From Lachnospiraceae bacterium (GTDB lineage: Bacteria > Bacillota > Clostridia > Lachnospirales > Lachnospiraceae), in assembly GCA_017470985.1 (NCBI GenBank), contig JAFUXA010000010.1:84055-148054 (forward strand): 64,000 bases of DNA, written 5' to 3'. The notes under the pieces are model-generated. The model saw only the letters and a list, made by a program, of their open reading frames with translations, ran no database searches and was not told the DNA's origin. This document shows positions 19,145 through 28,102 of this stretch, piece after piece. Made by a program: the position numbers and the translations under genes. Each line of letters opens with the position of its first letter. Positions within the stretch are counted from its first letter, which is position 1.

Positions 19145-21826
19145 ATGATGTTAGATGTAGCATTGGGAATGATAACAGGAAGAGTTGGAAAACATCCTTA
19201 TCCTAATCATTTACAGGACAGTCGCAAGATTGCTGCTGATGGAATTGTATTATTGAAAAATGAGGGAGAAGTTCTTCCATTAAAGAGTAAGAGAGTGGCG
19301 TTATTTGGTGCTGGAGCTACACAGACCAGTGTATGTGGTACCGGCTCAGGTTATGTTATGTCTCCTTATGTGATAAATATATATCAGGGTCTGATAAATG
19401 CCGGTATAGAAATCACTTCAAAGTCATGGATTGACAGATATGACAAATTGTATGCATCTACAAATAAGAAGGACAAGACCTTGTCCAAGATAGATAGAAT
19501 GTGGTCAGGTGTATCTATTCAGGTGGATGACATTGAAGTGACTGATGAGGATATCTCTGAAGCTTCCTCTGCTGATGTGGCAGTATATGTTGTCAGAAGA
19601 AATGCAGGTGAAGGCGGCGACAGACGAGCGGTGAAGGGCGACTATTATCTGTCGGATATGGAACTGGCCAATATTAACAAAGTGGCCGGAGCTTTTAAGA
19701 ATACCATAATAGTATTCAATTCCTGTGTTATGGATGCTTCTTTCATAAATGAGATAGAAGGAATAAGTGGTGCAATTCTACTGGGACAGGCTGGACTTGA
19801 GGCAGGTAATGCTTTGGCAGACATTATGACAGGCAAGATTTGCCCTTCAGGACATTTGACAGATACCTGGGCTAAGAAGTACGAGGATAATCCGGCTTCT
19901 GCCACATTTAGCGCCAATGATGATGATGTATTGCAGGAGGATTATGTGGAGGATATCTATGTGGGATACAGATATTTCGACACATTTGATATTGAACCTC
20001 TCTTTCCTTTCGGATATGGATTGTCATACAGCAAGTGTGATATGAAATTGCAAAATATTGTGGCTGATTTTGAAAATGTATCTATTGATATTGAGGTGTC
20101 AAATGTGGGAAGTGTTGCAGCCAGATTTGTCCCTCAGATATATGTGACTGCTCCTGTTGGAAAATTGAATAAGCCTTATCAGGAGTTGAAGGGATATGCC
20201 AAGACTGGTTTGATTCAGCCGGGAGAAAGAGAAATTGTAAATATTATAATTCCTACAGAATCATTAACTTCTTATGATATGTCTCAAGCTGCATTTATTA
20301 TGGAAGAAGGAATGTATCTCATCAGACTTGGAGAAGATTCCAGACATACTGCTGTTGTGGCTGCAATTAGCTTAGATGGAGAGGCGAAGATCAGACAGGT
20401 GTCAAATGAGTTGACAGCAGATCACGAGATGGAGGTTTTGGTAACACCGGAGGCTTGTGAGAAGAGAGTCTTATGGGAGAGCAAACAGGCTCAGACAGAG
20501 ATTGAGGCAGGCAGAATCCAAGTTGTTCAGTTGAAAGCATCAGTTTGTATGACTATTGATGGTGCAGCAATGCCTGTACCTAAGAGAGTCTCAGGTGCAG
20601 GAAATCCGAATTCTACATTTATAGATGTGGTAGAGGGCAGAGTGGCTATGAAGGATTTCGTTGATTCCTTAGATGAGGAAGTATTATACAGACTTGTAGC
20701 AGGTAGCGCTGATGAGACCAAACATACTACACCGAAGAGAACAGACAGGAAGTATAAGCCTGTGGGAGGACCTACTTCATCAGGATCTACAACTTCACTA
20801 TATGCTGATTCCCTAGGAATTCCTAATTGGAAAGTAACTGATGGACCTGCAGGCTGCCATCTGCCATTTATGGGAGTGACTGGCTGGCCTGTTGGACTTG
20901 TGGTTGCATCTACATGGGACAATGAGATGTCGAAGCTTCAAGGTCTGGGAATCGGCAAGGAACTAGAGCATTATAATCACAGTATTATTCTTGGGCCTGG
21001 AATGAATATTCACAGGGATCCTCTTGGAGGAAGAGCATTTGAATATTATTCTGAAGATCCGATTATTTCAGGTAAGATGGCAGCTGCAATGACTATAGGT
21101 GTTCAGTCTACACCAGGGGCTGGTGTATCTATAAAACATTTTGCATGTAACAATCAGGAGGAAGACAGAAGTCTTGAAAATAATACTGTTACAGAGAGAG
21201 CTCTCAGAGAAATATATCTGAAGGGATTTGAAATATGTGTAAGAGAAGCAAACCCTAAGACAGTTATGACAAGTTATAACCTGATAAATGGCACACATAC
21301 ATCTTCAAGCGTTGACTTGATTACTCATATCCTAAGAGGTGAGTGGGGCTTCGGTGGCCTGGTAATGACTGACTGGGGTTCAAAGAGCGAGAAGCCATAT
21401 GATCTGGCTGCGGGAAATGATTTGATAATGGGAGGATATAGAAGTGATTTCCTCAAGGCAGCAGTTCATGGAACACCTGCTGAGTTTGGCGAGGATGGAT
21501 ATGTGCGATCTCAGGTATTCAAGGTATATGGAGGATTCTTCAAGAATACTGTAGAATTCTGGAATTCATTTAAGCCGGATGCTAATGGAAGCGATACTAT
21601 TGAAACTACTGTGAATTCGGGAGTGGAATTAAATGAGAAAGTAGCTGAGATGGTTGAGAAAAACATTGCTACAGTGAAGGAGAATCCAGATGGTAGCAAG
21701 ACAGTGACTTATCGCGGATATGATAGAGGTTCTTATCTGGACATTGAGGATGTGAAGACCTGTGCAACCCGCACGTTGGAGCAGATAGCAGATTCAGTAT
21801 CCATGCGAAAATTTATGCAGTCTTAA
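19145..21826 (+). CDS. GH3 beta-glucosidase with permuted domain order
   Basis: An 893-residue GH3 enzyme in which the usual C-terminal domain comes first (GIVLLKNEGEVLPLKSKRVA, about residues 33-52, then Fn3-like KPYQELKGYAKTGLIQPGE) and the TIM-barrel domain comes last: WKVTDGPAGCH, NIHRDPLGGRAFEYYSEDP, VSIKHFACNNQE (about residue 660) and the nucleophile segment GGLVMTDWGS (Asp about residue 741). The same order is known in rumen beta-glucosidases of Ruminococcus albus and Butyrivibrio. No signal peptide, so probably cytoplasmic cleavage of cellodextrins or other beta-glucosides. GGAGG lies 9 bases before ATG 19145. Confidence 0.93.
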   Translation: MMLDVALGMITGRVGKHPYPNHLQDSRKIAADGIVLLKNEGEVLPLKSKRVALFGAGATQTSVCGTGSGYVMSPYVINIYQGLINAGIEITSKSWIDRYDKLYASTNKKDKTLSKIDRMWSGVSIQVDDIEVTDEDISEASSADVAVYVVRRNAGEGGDRRAVKGDYYLSDMELANINKVAGAFKNTIIVFNSCVMDASFINEIEGISGAILLGQAGLEAGNALADIMTGKICPSGHLTDTWAKKYEDNPASATFSANDDDVLQEDYVEDIYVGYRYFDTFDIEPLFPFGYGLSYSKCDMKLQNIVADFENVSIDIEVSNVGSVAARFVPQIYVTAPVGKLNKPYQELKGYAKTGLIQPGEREIVNIIIPTESLTSYDMSQAAFIMEEGMYLIRLGEDSRHTAVVAAISLDGEAKIRQVSNELTADHEMEVLVTPEACEKRVLWESKQAQTEIEAGRIQVVQLKASVCMTIDGAAMPVPKRVSGAGNPNSTFIDVVEGRVAMKDFVDSLDEEVLYRLVAGSADETKHTTPKRTDRKYKPVGGPTSSGSTTSLYADSLGIPNWKVTDGPAGCHLPFMGVTGWPVGLVVASTWDNEMSKLQGLGIGKELEHYNHSIILGPGMNIHRDPLGGRAFEYYSEDPIISGKMAAAMTIGVQSTPGAGVSIKHFACNNQEEDRSLENNTVTERALREIYLKGFEICVREANPKTVMTSYNLINGTHTSSSVDLITHILRGEWGFGGLVMTDWGSKSEKPYDLAAGNDLIMGGYRSDFLKAAVHGTPAEFGEDGYVRSQVFKVYGGFFKNTVEFWNSFKPDANGSDTIETTVNSGVELNEKVAEMVEKNIATVKENPDGSKTVTYRGYDRGSYLDIEDVKTCATRTLEQIADSVSMRKFMQS

Positions 21827-21862
21827 TTTTTAGTTACATTTGCAGATTATTGTAGAAATTGG

Positions 21863-21892
21863 TTGATTATAAGTGCCCATAATTGTTATAAT
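21863..21892 (+). promoter_or_regulatory. Sigma-A-type promoter candidate for the CheC-like gene
   Basis: TTGATT and TATAAT are separated by 18 bases, 38 bases before ATG 21931. This is the best match in the 104-base gap after the GH3 gene. Confidence 0.6.
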
Positions 21893-21930
21893 CAGATTAT
21901 AACTTATGAGAAAATCGGGGAGGAATCTGT

Positions 21931-22536
21931 ATGGGTGAATTAACTCAAGAGCAATATGATGAATTAGGTGAGATTGCAAATATCAGCATGGGAAATGCTG
22001 CTACAACTCTTAGTATGATGGTTAATCAGAGAGTTGATATTACAACACCAAGAGTTGAAATCATTGGTCGTAGTGAAGCTTTGGATGATTACGAGAAGAC
22101 TTGTATATTTGTTCAGGTTCATTATGTCAAAGGACTTGATGGTAACAATGTATTCATTCTCAAGGATGAGGATGTATTATGTATGACAGACCTTATGATG
22201 GGTGGCGATGGAACCAACAGATCTGGCGAGGTTACAGAATTGCATTTATCAGCAATCTCAGAGGCCATGAATCAGATGATGGGAACTGCAGCTACTTCAA
22301 TGGCTACAATGCTTGAGACCATGGTGGATATATCTACACCTGAGTTGGTAGCAATTGATGTTGAATCTGTTAAGAATTTCGAGAAGATGTTTGAATCTGA
22401 GTTGGATAAATTCGTCAAGATTCAGTTTAAAATGAAAATTGGCGAGGACCTGGTAGACTCATTTATGGTTCAATTATTCCCAATCAGATTCGCTTATGAA
22501 ATGTGTGAGAAATTCAAGCAGAACAAGAAAGATTGA
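21931..22536 (+). CDS. CheC-like chemotaxis phosphatase family protein
   Basis: A 201-residue protein with two copies of the CheC/FliY phosphatase signature: ELGEIANISMGNAA (Glu-14, Asn-17) and SAISEAMNQMMGTAATSM (Glu-111, Asn-114). CheC-type proteins dephosphorylate CheY-P to reset flagellar bias. The FliN-like C-terminal domain of FliY is absent, so CheC is the better label. GGGGAGG precedes ATG. It has its own promoter candidate and terminator, so it is probably a single-gene transcript, away from any flagellar operon. Confidence 0.82.
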   Translation: MGELTQEQYDELGEIANISMGNAATTLSMMVNQRVDITTPRVEIIGRSEALDDYEKTCIFVQVHYVKGLDGNNVFILKDEDVLCMTDLMMGGDGTNRSGEVTELHLSAISEAMNQMMGTAATSMATMLETMVDISTPELVAIDVESVKNFEKMFESELDKFVKIQFKMKIGEDLVDSFMVQLFPIRFAYEMCEKFKQNKKD

Positions 22537-22555
22537 TAGTATAATGAGTTCAAAT

Positions 22556-22584
22556 AAAACCCTGGCATATGAGTCAGGGTTTTT
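22556..22584 (+). terminator. Terminator after the CheC-like gene
   Basis: AAAACCCTG / CAGGGTTTT stem around a 10-base loop, followed by further T residues, 20 bases after the stop. Confidence 0.8.
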
Positions 22585-22615
22585 GAATATTATATGATTG
22601 CGTGGGAATTGAGAC

Positions 22616-23668
22616 ATGAATATATTAGATTATGTGCGAATGAGAGGAGATATATCCTTTGGACAGATGCCACTTAATGAAGTGGATGTATTGGCAATGT
22701 CCACATTTGTATCTCTTAATTTGGAAGGATTGACAGAGAGGCAGATTACATTTTCTGAGTTGACCTCTTTATATTTTGATTCTGGTAATGAGAAGGATGC
22801 CAGAGACGATTATTTAGAGAAGAAAGAGAAACTCATAGAATACATGAGTCAGTCCAAGCGATTTAAAAAGGTTAGATTGATTTCTTTTGATAGGATTATT
22901 GATGCGGAAAATGAAATGACATTCTATGCCTTGACTCTACAGGTTAATCCGTTTACAAAGCTGGTAGCATTTCGCGGGACAGATGGTAGCCTGATGTCAT
23001 GGAAAGAGAATTTTAATACTTTGTATCAGTATCCGACAGCAGGTCAGACATGTGCGCAGAATTATATCAATTCTATTAAATTGAAATTTTATGAGAAGCT
23101 TATAGTATGCGGACATTCCAAGGGTGGTAATCTGGCTTGTTATGCATCGGCCTATTGCAATAGTAAGATTCGAGATAGAATCAGAGATATCTATATATAT
23201 GATGGCCCCGGTTTTGAGACGGATTTAAGTCAGGATGCAGATATGAATGCTATAGTGGATAGAATTCATGGATTTATTCCTGTAAGTTCTGTTGTAGGTC
23301 GACTTATGTATGTGCCTTTTACATCAGAGGTTGTAGAAAGTACGGGAAATGGTATATATCAGCATGATGTATATAATTGGCAGGTTGGTCCTGCTGGTTT
23401 TGAGAGAGCTGATGGGGTAAATGCGTTCAGCGATAGTGTCAGTGGTAAAATCAATAGCTGGATACAGAATATTCCGAAGGAGAGACGCAAGGAAGTTATT
23501 GATGAACTCTTTGCAGTATTTGAATCAGTTGGAATTGATCATTCAGATAAATTTACCAGAATGAATATCAAGACATTGATTGGTTTGCTTAGGGGAATCA
23601 GATCACTGTCAGCAGATAATATCAAGCTCTTGGTTATTATTATGAAGGAAGTAATGGCGGCTCATTAG
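22616..23668 (+). CDS. DUF2974 (Mbeg1-like) alpha/beta-hydrolase family protein
   Basis: A 350-residue protein with the DUF2974 pattern: MNILDYVRMRGDISFGQMPL at the N-terminus, the strand VAFRGTDGSLMSWKENF, and the lipase-like nucleophile elbow VCGHSKGGNLACYASAY (about residues 163-179, Ser in GHSKG). Members are predicted serine hydrolases, common in Firmicutes, with unknown substrate. No signal peptide. Weak ribosome site (GGGAATTG). It follows a terminator and precedes a PilZ gene by 45 bases. Confidence 0.85.
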   Translation: MNILDYVRMRGDISFGQMPLNEVDVLAMSTFVSLNLEGLTERQITFSELTSLYFDSGNEKDARDDYLEKKEKLIEYMSQSKRFKKVRLISFDRIIDAENEMTFYALTLQVNPFTKLVAFRGTDGSLMSWKENFNTLYQYPTAGQTCAQNYINSIKLKFYEKLIVCGHSKGGNLACYASAYCNSKIRDRIRDIYIYDGPGFETDLSQDADMNAIVDRIHGFIPVSSVVGRLMYVPFTSEVVESTGNGIYQHDVYNWQVGPAGFERADGVNAFSDSVSGKINSWIQNIPKERRKEVIDELFAVFESVGIDHSDKFTRMNIKTLIGLLRGIRSLSADNIKLLVIIMKEVMAAH

Positions 23669-23713
23669 GAAGTTGCAGATGATATAAAATTATAACAGGT
23701 GGAGGTTTTTATT

Positions 23714-24052
23714 ATGATGGATGAGATGAGAAAGTCAAAGAGAACTGATCTGGATGCCAAGATTCAGTTGAAACTGTTGAAGCATGGAGAGGAGCAGTTG
23801 GTAGATGCTGAGATTACCAATGTAAGCCGTGGCGGCGTGGGATTCAGAACCAAGGATCTGCTTCAGTTGGGAGAGTGCTATCAGACTCAGATTACACTTT
23901 GGACCAAGGAGAAGGTAGATACAGTCATTCGTATTATCAGAGCAGAGGTTAATGAGGATGGCAGTTTTATCTTTGGTGGAACATTTGTTGGAATGGAGAA
24001 TCCAGACACACTTAGAATACTCATATATCAGATGTTAAATGATCAGGAATAA
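23714..24052 (+). CDS. PilZ-domain protein (putative c-di-GMP effector)
   Basis: A 112-residue single-domain PilZ protein. The N-terminal RKSKRTDLDAKI supplies the RxxxR-like arm and NVSRGGVGFRTKD the (D/N)xSxxG element that together clamp c-di-GMP. GGAGG lies 8 bases before ATG 23714; the frame opens earlier at 23699. Such proteins tune flagellar motility or surface polysaccharide. It may be co-transcribed with the DUF2974 gene and ends in a bidirectional terminator. Confidence 0.88.
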   Translation: MMDEMRKSKRTDLDAKIQLKLLKHGEEQLVDAEITNVSRGGVGFRTKDLLQLGECYQTQITLWTKEKVDTVIRIIRAEVNEDGSFIFGGTFVGMENPDTLRILIYQMLNDQE

Positions 24053-24058
24053 TAATAT

Positions 24059-24086
24059 AAGCTTCCCACTGATTTGTGGGAAGCTT
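24059..24086. terminator. Bidirectional Rho-independent terminator
   Basis: A perfect 11-bp stem (AAGCTTCCCAC / GTGGGAAGCTT) with a 6-base loop and A/T-rich flanks sits between the convergent PilZ and AraC genes and can serve both. Confidence 0.9.
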
Positions 24087-24088
24087 AT

Positions 24089-25018
24089 TTATTTAAATAC
24101 TGCATGTTCAATGGTATCAGTTACCTCTTTGGAATCCTGGGTTGAGATTATGTTGGCTTCCTTGAATTCTTTGGGACTGATGCCATATTCTTTTTTAAAG
24201 GCTCTAAAGAAGCTGGTGTAATCAGTAAATCCATAGGATTCTGCTACATCTTTGAAGGATTCTCCTGATAATATGCTGGCTTTGCAGGCCTCTAGTCGTT
24301 TCTTCTGTAAATATTGATGTATGGATATACCCATGTTGTCTTTGAATATGTGTGATATATGATATTTGCTCACATAAAACGCAGAGGCGATTGCATCCAG
24401 ACTTAAATCCGAGTCCAGATTTGCATTGATATATTCGCACAGTCTGGTAAAGAGTGTCTCCTGCTCTTTGGTCTTTTTGGCGTTGCTTTGGTTGTGGCGC
24501 ATATATATATTTCTATTTATGGCAAGCATTAGGGAAGTGATATCACAATCCAGGGTGGCTTCCTTGAAAGGATTGTCCATGTTGCGCTCCTCAATAATTG
24601 AAACCAGTTTGGAGAATAGCATCTGGGCAGTTGTCATATCACTTGGAAAATGATGACAGCTGATCTCATGTCCTAAATCATATCCGTATGATAGATCAGG
24701 GTTTGTTTCAACCAGTCTATTGTAATAGCTGGGAGACAGCCATAGTACAATTCGTCTGTATGGCAAGTCTGTATTCTTGAATTTTGGCCGATGATATACA
24801 CCTGGTGGAATCAGACAGATATCCCCGTAGGATAGAGGATATACATTTTTGCCAATCTGATAAGACAGATTTCCCTCCAGAAAGAAATATATTTCATAAT
24901 AGTCATGTCTATGCATAGATACATTTTCCAAAACTTTATCTTCATAATAATAGATTTCAAAATCTGATGACTGCATTTCCCGCGAGTTATCAAATTGCGC
25001 CTGATAATGTCTTGCCAT
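24089..25018 (-). CDS. AraC-family regulator of the hexuronate operon
   Basis: A 309-residue regulator with a cupin sensor (MHRHDYYEIYFFLEGNLSYQ, then DICLIPPGVYHRP) and a C-terminal AraC HTH pair (LDAIASAFYVSKYHISHIFK, then FKDVAESYGFTDYTSFFRAF, GISPKEFKE). It is divergent from uxuA across a 174-base gap holding spaced direct repeats, so it most likely responds to glucuronate or a related intermediate and controls the operon. Confidence 0.9.
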   Translation of the reverse strand: MARHYQAQFDNSREMQSSDFEIYYYEDKVLENVSMHRHDYYEIYFFLEGNLSYQIGKNVYPLSYGDICLIPPGVYHRPKFKNTDLPYRRIVLWLSPSYYNRLVETNPDLSYGYDLGHEISCHHFPSDMTTAQMLFSKLVSIIEERNMDNPFKEATLDCDITSLMLAINRNIYMRHNQSNAKKTKEQETLFTRLCEYINANLDSDLSLDAIASAFYVSKYHISHIFKDNMGISIHQYLQKKRLEACKASILSGESFKDVAESYGFTDYTSFFRAFKKEYGISPKEFKEANIISTQDSKEVTDTIEHAVFK

Positions 25019-25088
25019 AATAGTTTCCTCAACAATTGTAATTGAATAGTCTGTAAAATAAATGTGATTAAATATTACATCCTTATCG

Positions 25089-25118
25089 CAAGATTTGCAA
25101 TGTTTGTAACAAGATTTG
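25089..25118. promoter_or_regulatory. Direct-repeat operator candidate (AraC-type)
   Basis: CAAGATTTG occurs at 25089-25097 and again at 25110-25118, start to start 21 bases, about two helical turns. This is the spacing expected for two AraC-family subunits on one DNA face. The pair lies about 75 bases upstream of the uxuA start, between divergent genes. Confidence 0.55.
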
Positions 25119-25192
25119 TTATATAAGTATATTTTTAAACAATGTAAAGTATAGACAAGAAGTTAAAACACAAAGTTTTGAGGAGGGTAAAT

Positions 25193-26242
25193 ATGAAATT
25201 ATCATTTCGTTGGTATGGAGAAGATGACAAGGTAACATTAGAGCAGATTCGTCAGATTCCAGGTATGGATTCAATCGTAACAGCTGTATATGATGTGCCT
25301 GTTGGTGAGGTATGGAGCCGTGAGTCTATTGCGAAGCTCAAGAAGCAGACAGAGGACGCAGGACTTCACTTTGAGGTTATAGAAAGTATTCCTGTTCATG
25401 AGGACATCAAGCTTGGTAAGCCAAGCAGAGACAGATATATTGAGAATTACTGTGAGAATATTCGCAGAGTTGCAGAAGCTGGAATTAAGTGTGTATGCTA
25501 CAATTTCATGCCTGTATTTGACTGGACAAGAACTCAGCTTGATCATGAATTGCCAGATGGATCTACATCTTTGGTTTATTATCAGGAGCAGGTTGACAAG
25601 GTTAATCCACTTGAGTCAGACAGTGATCTCACTCTTCCAGGATGGGATGCAAGTTACTCAAGAGAGGAGTTAAAGGATATTGTAGCTCAGTATCAGGAAT
25701 TGTCAGAGGATGATCTCTGGGATAATTTGAAATATTTCCTTGAGAAGATTATTCCTGTAGCAGCAGAGTGCGATGTGAATATGGCTATTCACGAGGATGA
25801 TCCATGTTGGAGTATCTTTGGTCTTCCAAGAATTATCACTTGCGAAGAGAACTTGGATAGATTCCTTAGCCTTGTTGATGATACACACAACGGAATTACA
25901 CTTTGTACAGGTTCACTTGGATGTTCTGCCAAGAATGATGTGGTAAAGATGGCTGCAAAGTATGCTAAGATGGGCCGCATCCATTTTGCACATCTTAGAA
26001 ATGTACAGGTTCTTGATAACGGATTTGAGGAAAGAGCACATCTCTCAAGCTGTGGTAGCTTAGATATGTATGAAATCGTTAAAGCCCTTCATGACAACGG
26101 ATTTACAGGATATGTAAGACCTGATCATGGACGTATGATTTGGGGCGAGACTGGTCGTGCTGGCTATGGCCTCTACGACAGAGCCCTCGGCGCTACTTAC
26201 ATCAACGGTTTATTTGAGGCAGTTGAGAAAGCCAGCAGGTAA
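25193..26242 (+). CDS. uxuA: Mannonate dehydratase
   Basis: About 350 residues, full length for UxuA, beginning [19 protein letters not shown], with the family pattern of a TIM-barrel metal enzyme: [25 protein letters not shown] (about residue 203), TLCTGSLG and [13 protein letters not shown]. It removes water from D-mannonate to give 2-keto-3-deoxygluconate, using a divalent metal, in the cytoplasm. AGGAGGG precedes ATG 25193 by 6-7 bases; the frame opens upstream at TTG 25178. First gene of the hexuronate operon. Confidence 0.96.
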   Translation: MKLSFRWYGEDDKVTLEQIRQIPGMDSIVTAVYDVPVGEVWSRESIAKLKKQTEDAGLHFEVIESIPVHEDIKLGKPSRDRYIENYCENIRRVAEAGIKCVCYNFMPVFDWTRTQLDHELPDGSTSLVYYQEQVDKVNPLESDSDLTLPGWDASYSREELKDIVAQYQELSEDDLWDNLKYFLEKIIPVAAECDVNMAIHEDDPCWSIFGLPRIITCEENLDRFLSLVDDTHNGITLCTGSLGCSAKNDVVKMAAKYAKMGRIHFAHLRNVQVLDNGFEERAHLSSCGSLDMYEIVKALHDNGFTGYVRPDHGRMIWGETGRAGYGLYDRALGATYINGLFEAVEKASR

Positions 26243-26315
26243 TTTGATTATTTTTGCTAGACCGTATCGTAGACTTGCTGAAGAGTTATTTTGCTAGTGA
26301 TAATGCAATAAATGA

Positions 26316-26441
26316 GTGTTCCCAGGATATGTCTTTCCAAGGAACATTTCGAGCCCCGGTACTTAATGAGCTTGCGAATTTAGTACCGCTGGTGCGAGAA
26401 CGTAGCGGAAGCGTTCCTAGAAAGATATATCCTGGGAACAC
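26316..26441. repeat. Long intergenic inverted repeat with cloverleaf-like fold
   Basis: Arms of about 29 bases at 26316-26345 and 26413-26441 pair (GTGTTCCCAGGATAT with ATATCCTGGGAACAC). The interior holds smaller pairs: GGTACT/AGTACC near 26359 and 26390, and CGCT/AGCG around 26396-26406. It fills most of the gap between uxuA and uxuB. It may be a mobile REP/MITE-like unit or a structured RNA shaping operon expression. A frame of 64 codons runs through it but is a by-product of the palindrome. Confidence 0.7.
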
Positions 26442-26476
26442 GGAATAATCTATATAAACTATGGAGGAAAATAATT

Positions 26477-27328
26477 ATGATGAATTTACCATTGAACACA
26501 GATTTAACAGGAAAAGTAACAGTTGTAACCGGCGCAGGCGGAGTACTTTGCGGTATGTTCGCCAAGGCATTGGCTCAGGCTGGTGCCAAGGTTGCAGTTT
26601 TAGATTTAAATGAAGAGGCAGCACAGAAAGTTGCTGAAGAGATCGTTGCTGACGGCGGAGTTGCCAAGGCATACAAGGCTAATGTATTAGACAAGGAAAG
26701 CTTGCAGTCAGTACATGATGCAGTAGTTGCAGACCTCGGAACATGTGACATTCTTATTAATGGAGCAGGTGGAAATAATCCTCGTGCAACAACAGATAAG
26801 GAGTACTTCGAGGCAGGAGACATTGACGCAGATACAATTTCATTCTTTGACTTGGATCCAAGCGGAGTAGAATTTGTATTTAACCTAAATTTCATTGGAA
26901 CATTGCTTCCAACGCAGATCTTTGCACAGGATATGGTAGAGAAGGAAGGATGTAATATCCTCAACATTTCTTCTATGAATGCTTTCACTCCACTCACAAA
27001 AATTCCTGCATATTCTGGAGCAAAGGCTGCAATTTCAAACTTCACACAATGGTTGGCAGTACATTTTTCAAAGAGTGGAATCAGAGTAAATGCAATTGCT
27101 CCTGGATTCTTCTCAACAAAGCAGAATGCAAAGCTTCTGTTTAACGAGGATGGTACACCAACACCTAGAACAGGCAAGATTCTTGCTGCTACTCCAATGG
27201 GACGTTTCGGTGAGTCAGAGGAGCTTATTGGAAGCTTGCTCTTCTTACTCAATAATGATGCTGCCGGATTTATCACAGGCGTTGTACTTCCTGTAGATGG
27301 TGGATTCTCAGCATACTCTGGAGTATAG
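26477..27328 (+). CDS. uxuB: SDR-family D-mannonate oxidoreductase (fructuronate reductase)
   Basis: A 283-residue classical short-chain dehydrogenase: TVVTGAGGVLCGMFAKALAQ with TGxxxGxG at about residues 16-25, NINGAG-type NAG segment ILINGAGGNNPRATT, catalytic Ser in NISSMNAFTPL and YSGAKAAISNF (YxxxK, about residues 181-185). In Firmicutes the SDR next to uxuA reduces D-fructuronate to D-mannonate (YjmF type) in place of the unrelated E. coli UxuB; symbol assigned by context. GGAGG lies 8-9 bases before ATG 26477. Confidence 0.88.
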   Translation: MMNLPLNTDLTGKVTVVTGAGGVLCGMFAKALAQAGAKVAVLDLNEEAAQKVAEEIVADGGVAKAYKANVLDKESLQSVHDAVVADLGTCDILINGAGGNNPRATTDKEYFEAGDIDADTISFFDLDPSGVEFVFNLNFIGTLLPTQIFAQDMVEKEGCNILNISSMNAFTPLTKIPAYSGAKAAISNFTQWLAVHFSKSGIRVNAIAPGFFSTKQNAKLLFNEDGTPTPRTGKILAATPMGRFGESEELIGSLLFLLNNDAAGFITGVVLPVDGGFSAYSGV

Positions 27329-27347
27329 AAATATTACTGGATTAAAT

Positions 27348-27376
27348 TAGGACTATATATTGGATATATAGTCCTA
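27348..27376 (+). other. Intercistronic hairpin between uxuB and eda
   Basis: Stem TAGGACTATATA / TATATAGTCCTA with a 5-base loop and no T-run. More likely an mRNA processing or stability element that sets gene ratios than a full terminator. Confidence 0.6.
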
Positions 27377-27433
27377 TAATGTGTAAAATATAATAAGTAT
27401 GAAATGATTTTATAAAACAAGGAGATTAGAAAT

Positions 27434-28078
27434 ATGATTACTTATATGGATGAAATGTTAAAGCAGGTAGAGGCATTCAAGGTTGTACCTGTAGTTGTTA
27501 TTGAAAATGTTGAGGATGCAATTCCTCTTGCACAGGCATTGGTAAATGGTGGACTTCCAGTGGCTGAGGTTACATTTAGAACAGCTGCTGCTCCAGATGC
27601 TATCAAGGCTATGAGCGAGAAATTCCCAGAGCTTTGCGTAGGTGCTGGTACAGTTATCAATGTAGAGCAGTGTAAGAAAGCTGTAGAGTGTGGAGCTAAG
27701 TTTATTGTATCTCCAGGTTACAGCGAGGAAGTTACACAGTATTGTATTGAAAATGAGATTCCTATTTTCCCTGGAATCTGTACACCAACAGAGCTTATTA
27801 ATGTGGTTAATCATGGACTTCCTGTTGCTAAGTTCTTCCCAGCTGCACAGTTCGGCGGCTTGAAGACAATCAGCGCACTTGGTTCAGTATTCCCACAGAT
27901 GAAATTTATGCCAACAGGTGGCGTTAGCGAGTCCAATGTATTAGAGTATCTTGCTAGTCCAAAGATTATTGCTGCCGGTGGAAGCTGGATGGTTAAGGGC
28001 GACTTAATCAAGGCTGGTAAGTTTGACGAGATCGAAGCTATGACCAAGAGCGTCGTTGAACTTGTAAAGAATGCATAA
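27434..28078 (+). CDS. eda: KDPG/KHG aldolase (2-keto-3-deoxy-6-phosphogluconate aldolase)
   Basis: A 214-residue class I aldolase. It has VVVIENVEDAIPLAQAL, AEVTFRTAAAPDAI (with the conserved Glu), GAGTVINVEQCKKA, and the Schiff-base Lys in GLPVAKFFPAAQFGG (about residue 134), then FMPTGGVSESN. It splits KDPG into pyruvate and glyceraldehyde 3-phosphate, the last step of the hexuronate route. AAGGAG precedes ATG by 8 bases. Confidence 0.96.
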   Translation: MITYMDEMLKQVEAFKVVPVVVIENVEDAIPLAQALVNGGLPVAEVTFRTAAAPDAIKAMSEKFPELCVGAGTVINVEQCKKAVECGAKFIVSPGYSEEVTQYCIENEIPIFPGICTPTELINVVNHGLPVAKFFPAAQFGGLKTISALGSVFPQMKFMPTGGVSESNVLEYLASPKIIAAGGSWMVKGDLIKAGKFDEIEAMTKSVVELVKNA

Positions 28079-28102
28079 ATAATAAGATGAGGTGATAATA
28101 GT

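Noticed and set aside
26254-26448. Frame of 64 codons between uxuA and uxuB
   Set aside because: It runs through the inverted-repeat element, and no ribosome site precedes it; the frame is a consequence of the palindrome.
26477-27328. Reading the SDR as an unspecific 3-oxoacyl reductase
   Set aside because: Its place between uxuA and eda in a complete hexuronate operon favours fructuronate reductase.
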